Positions 4,789 to 6,226 of a stretch of 6,226 nucleotides of DNA are shown piece by piece (positions within the stretch are counted from its first letter, which is position 1; each line of letters begins with the position of its first letter). Under the pieces are notes generated by a model, which made no database searches, was not told the origin of the DNA, and worked only from the letters and a program-made list of their open reading frames with translations. The stretch spans positions 15,012 to 21,237 of the forward strand of contig PLZL01000271.1 in NCBI GenBank assembly GCA_003152145.1, given 5' to 3'. The DNA is from Limisphaerales bacterium. Lineage in GTDB: Bacteria > Verrucomicrobiota > Verrucomicrobiae > Limisphaerales > UBA11358. The translations under genes and the position numbers were made by a program.

Positions 4789-6059
4789 TTATTTGATGTA
4801 TTCGCTCATGGAGAGAATCGGCAGCAACATGCCGATGAAAATGGTGCCGATGAACGCGGCGATAAAAAACAACATCGCCGGCTCGGCAAACGCCACGGCG
4901 GTCTTCAGGTTGCGGTCCAGGTCCGCTTCGGTGACGACGGCAATGCGCACCAGCTCGCCATCCAGCTTGCCGCTTTCCTCCGCGACGGAAATCATTTCCA
5001 GCGTCGAGCTGGAAAAGAGCATCTTGCAATCCGCGAGGCTCTGGCCGAGCCGTCCGCCCTGCTGCACCCGCTCGATGGATTGCGCGACGGCATCCACGAG
5101 CACCTGGTTGCCGATGGAACGGCGCGAAACATTCAGGCCCTGCACCAACGGCACGCCGGCACCGAGCAAGCGTGCCGAGCATCCGGCAGAACCGCGCCAT
5201 CGCAAATTGCGCGATGAGCGGGCCGACCAGCGGCGTTTTCAAAATCGATTCCCTCCCACATGCGCTTGCCCTTTTCAGAAATAAACCAGGCGCGCACCAG
5301 AAAGCCGATGGCCACAATTCCCAGCACCACAAAAAAGCCATACGACCGCACCAGATAGCTCAAACCGATGACCATTTGCGTGATGAGCGGCAGTGAACCG
5401 TGGACGCTGGCAAAAACTTTTTGGAATTTCGGAATAAAGAAAATCAACAGCACCGACAGCACCACCAGCGCGAGAAACAGCAGGATGCACGGATAGATCA
5501 TCGCCGTCATCACTTTGGATTTTAGCTCTTTTTCGCGCGTCTGAAAATCCGCGATCTGCGCCAGCACCACGTCGAGGAATCCGCCCGCTTCGCCCGCCTC
5601 GACCATTGCGACATAGACGCGCGGAAAGGTCTCCGGCGATTTCGCCATCGCGTCGGCCAGCGACATGCCGTCCACGACGAGGTCGTGAATTTCCTTCCAT
5701 TTGGCCTGCGCCGCCGGCGACGAGGCTTCCTTGTGCAGAATCACCAGCGCGCGGCTCAACGGCACGCCCGCCGCGAGCAGGCTCGACAGCAGCCGCGTGA
5801 AGTTTTCCAGTTCCTTCGCGGAAACCTTGTGCCCCCCGATCTTGAAGGAGATTTTTCCCAGCCCTTCCAGCCCGGCGGGGAGTCCCATGCTGTTTTTGGA
5901 AACCGAACCGTTTTTCGCACCGGCCTTTTCCGCGAGATTGACCGGGCGCAGGCCGAGCGCCTCCATTTGCCGGAGCGCGTCGGGCCGGCCGGGGGCGTCA
6001 AGCTGTCCCTCGGCGATCTTGCCGTCGGCCCGCAAACCTTTGTATGAAAACGTGGGCAT
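4789..6059 (-). CDS. gspF: GspF inner-membrane platform protein, interrupted by two apparent +1 frameshifts
   Basis: GspF is the polytopic inner-membrane platform protein that links the GspE ATPase to pseudopilus assembly. It starts at the ATG at 6059 with MPTFSYKGLRADGK, the family's usual N-terminus. The first T2SSF domain spans about residues 80-205 (LLSSLLAAGVPLSRAL, then YVAMVEAGEAGG), with membrane segments near residues 184-210 and 240-260. The first frame is good to residue 272 (about base 5244). Homology then continues in a second frame for about 25 residues (KTPLVGPLIAQFAMARF, about 5242-5168), and in a third frame from about 5166 (LLGAGVPLVQGLNVSRRSIG) to the TAA at 4789. Removing one base near 5241-5244 and one near 5165-5170 gives a 422-residue protein with both T2SSF domains and the final membrane segment ending in SMSEYIK. 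As written, translation stops at 5133 after 308 residues, within the second domain. It is either a sequencing or assembly error or a real pseudogene. Confidence 0.92.
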
Positions 6060-6070
6060 TGGAAATTAGT

Positions 6071-6226
6071 TTAGCGGGCCACCGCAATTTTCGCGGCGGA
6101 TTCTCCTGCCTGGTTTTTGGTCGCGCTCTCGACTTCTTTCGCCGTCGTCACGCTCAGAACTTCCTCGACCGTGGTGACCCCGGCGGCGACCAGCCGCCAG
6201 CCGTCCTCGGCGAGCGTGCGCATTCC
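6071..6226 (-). CDS. gspE: GspE/PilB-type secretion ATPase, C-terminal end only (partial)
   Basis: Only the last 51 residues are inside the window; the gene continues past the right edge. The visible part starts GMRTLAEDGWRLVAAG and continues with VTTVEEVLSVT. This is the conserved C-terminal signature of GspE/PilB secretion ATPases (a GM-tL-EDG block, then a G-T--EEV-RVT-like block). In this family the protein is a cytoplasmic hexameric ATPase that powers pseudopilus assembly through GspL and GspF. About 20 residues follow the conserved block (rich in Ala, Lys and Glu, ending KIAVAR), a somewhat extended tail. The TAA stop is 11 bases before the gspF start, so the two genes are almost certainly cotranscribed. 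The Walker A and B motifs lie outside the window, so catalytic integrity cannot be judged. GspE and PilB cannot be separated from this fragment alone; the neighbours favour a Gsp-type system. Confidence 0.94.
   Translation of the reverse strand, partial: GMRTLAEDGWRLVAAGVTTVEEVLSVTTAKEVESATKNQAGESAAKIAVAR

Noticed and set aside
4551..4796. Plus-strand frame ending with FRISDFGFRIW
   Set aside because: This is the reverse-strand translation of the 7-base repeat in the gspG leader, not a gene.
5160..5246. Programmed ribosomal frameshifting in gspF
   Set aside because: Two +1 events so close together, with no known slippery +1 signal, are less likely than base-call errors or true mutations at short homopolymer-like sites.

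Overview
The window holds one tightly packed run of genes, all on the minus strand, encoding a type II secretion (general secretion pathway, Gsp) or closely related type IV-filament machine. Read 5' to 3' on the minus strand (right to left) the order is: end of the gspE ATPase, gspF platform protein, gspG major pseudopilin, a second GspG-like gene without a pseudopilin N-terminus, gspH, gspI, gspJ, gspK, and the start of a gspL/pilM-like gene that runs off the left edge. Intergenic gaps are 0 to 20 bases, and several genes overlap (26 bases for H/I, 1 base for I/J, 4 bases for K/L). This looks like an internal part of one polycistronic transcript. No stretch above 300 bases lacks a gene, and I see no RNA gene, promoter, transposase, CRISPR array or convincing terminator.

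How the genes work together (established for the families): GspE hydrolyses ATP in the cytoplasm. GspF, with GspL and partners, forms the inner-membrane platform. GspG subunits polymerise into the periplasmic pseudopilus, whose tip is built from GspH, GspI, GspJ and GspK. The prepilin peptidase, the GspD secretin and GspC/GspM are not in the window.

The organism is most likely a member of the Verrucomicrobiota or a related PVC-group bacterium, perhaps from an environmental or metagenomic assembly. This is inference from moderately high GC content, divergent Gsp proteins, a PilM-like L gene, and short interspersed repeats of a style I associate with that group. I cannot confirm it without a search.

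The main unexpected signal is in the pseudopilin leader peptides. Three neighbouring genes (gspG, gspH, gspI) each have a leader made largely of a different short non-coding-type repeat: a 7-base tandem repeat, a GTGAC-rich inverted repeat, and a 52-base double-hairpin element. All three are read in frame as basic peptides that would be removed by the prepilin peptidase. Two other points stand out. gspF needs two separate +1 shifts within about 75 bases to give a full-length protein. A diverged tandem duplicate of GspG keeps the globular domain and calcium loop but has lost the processing site.
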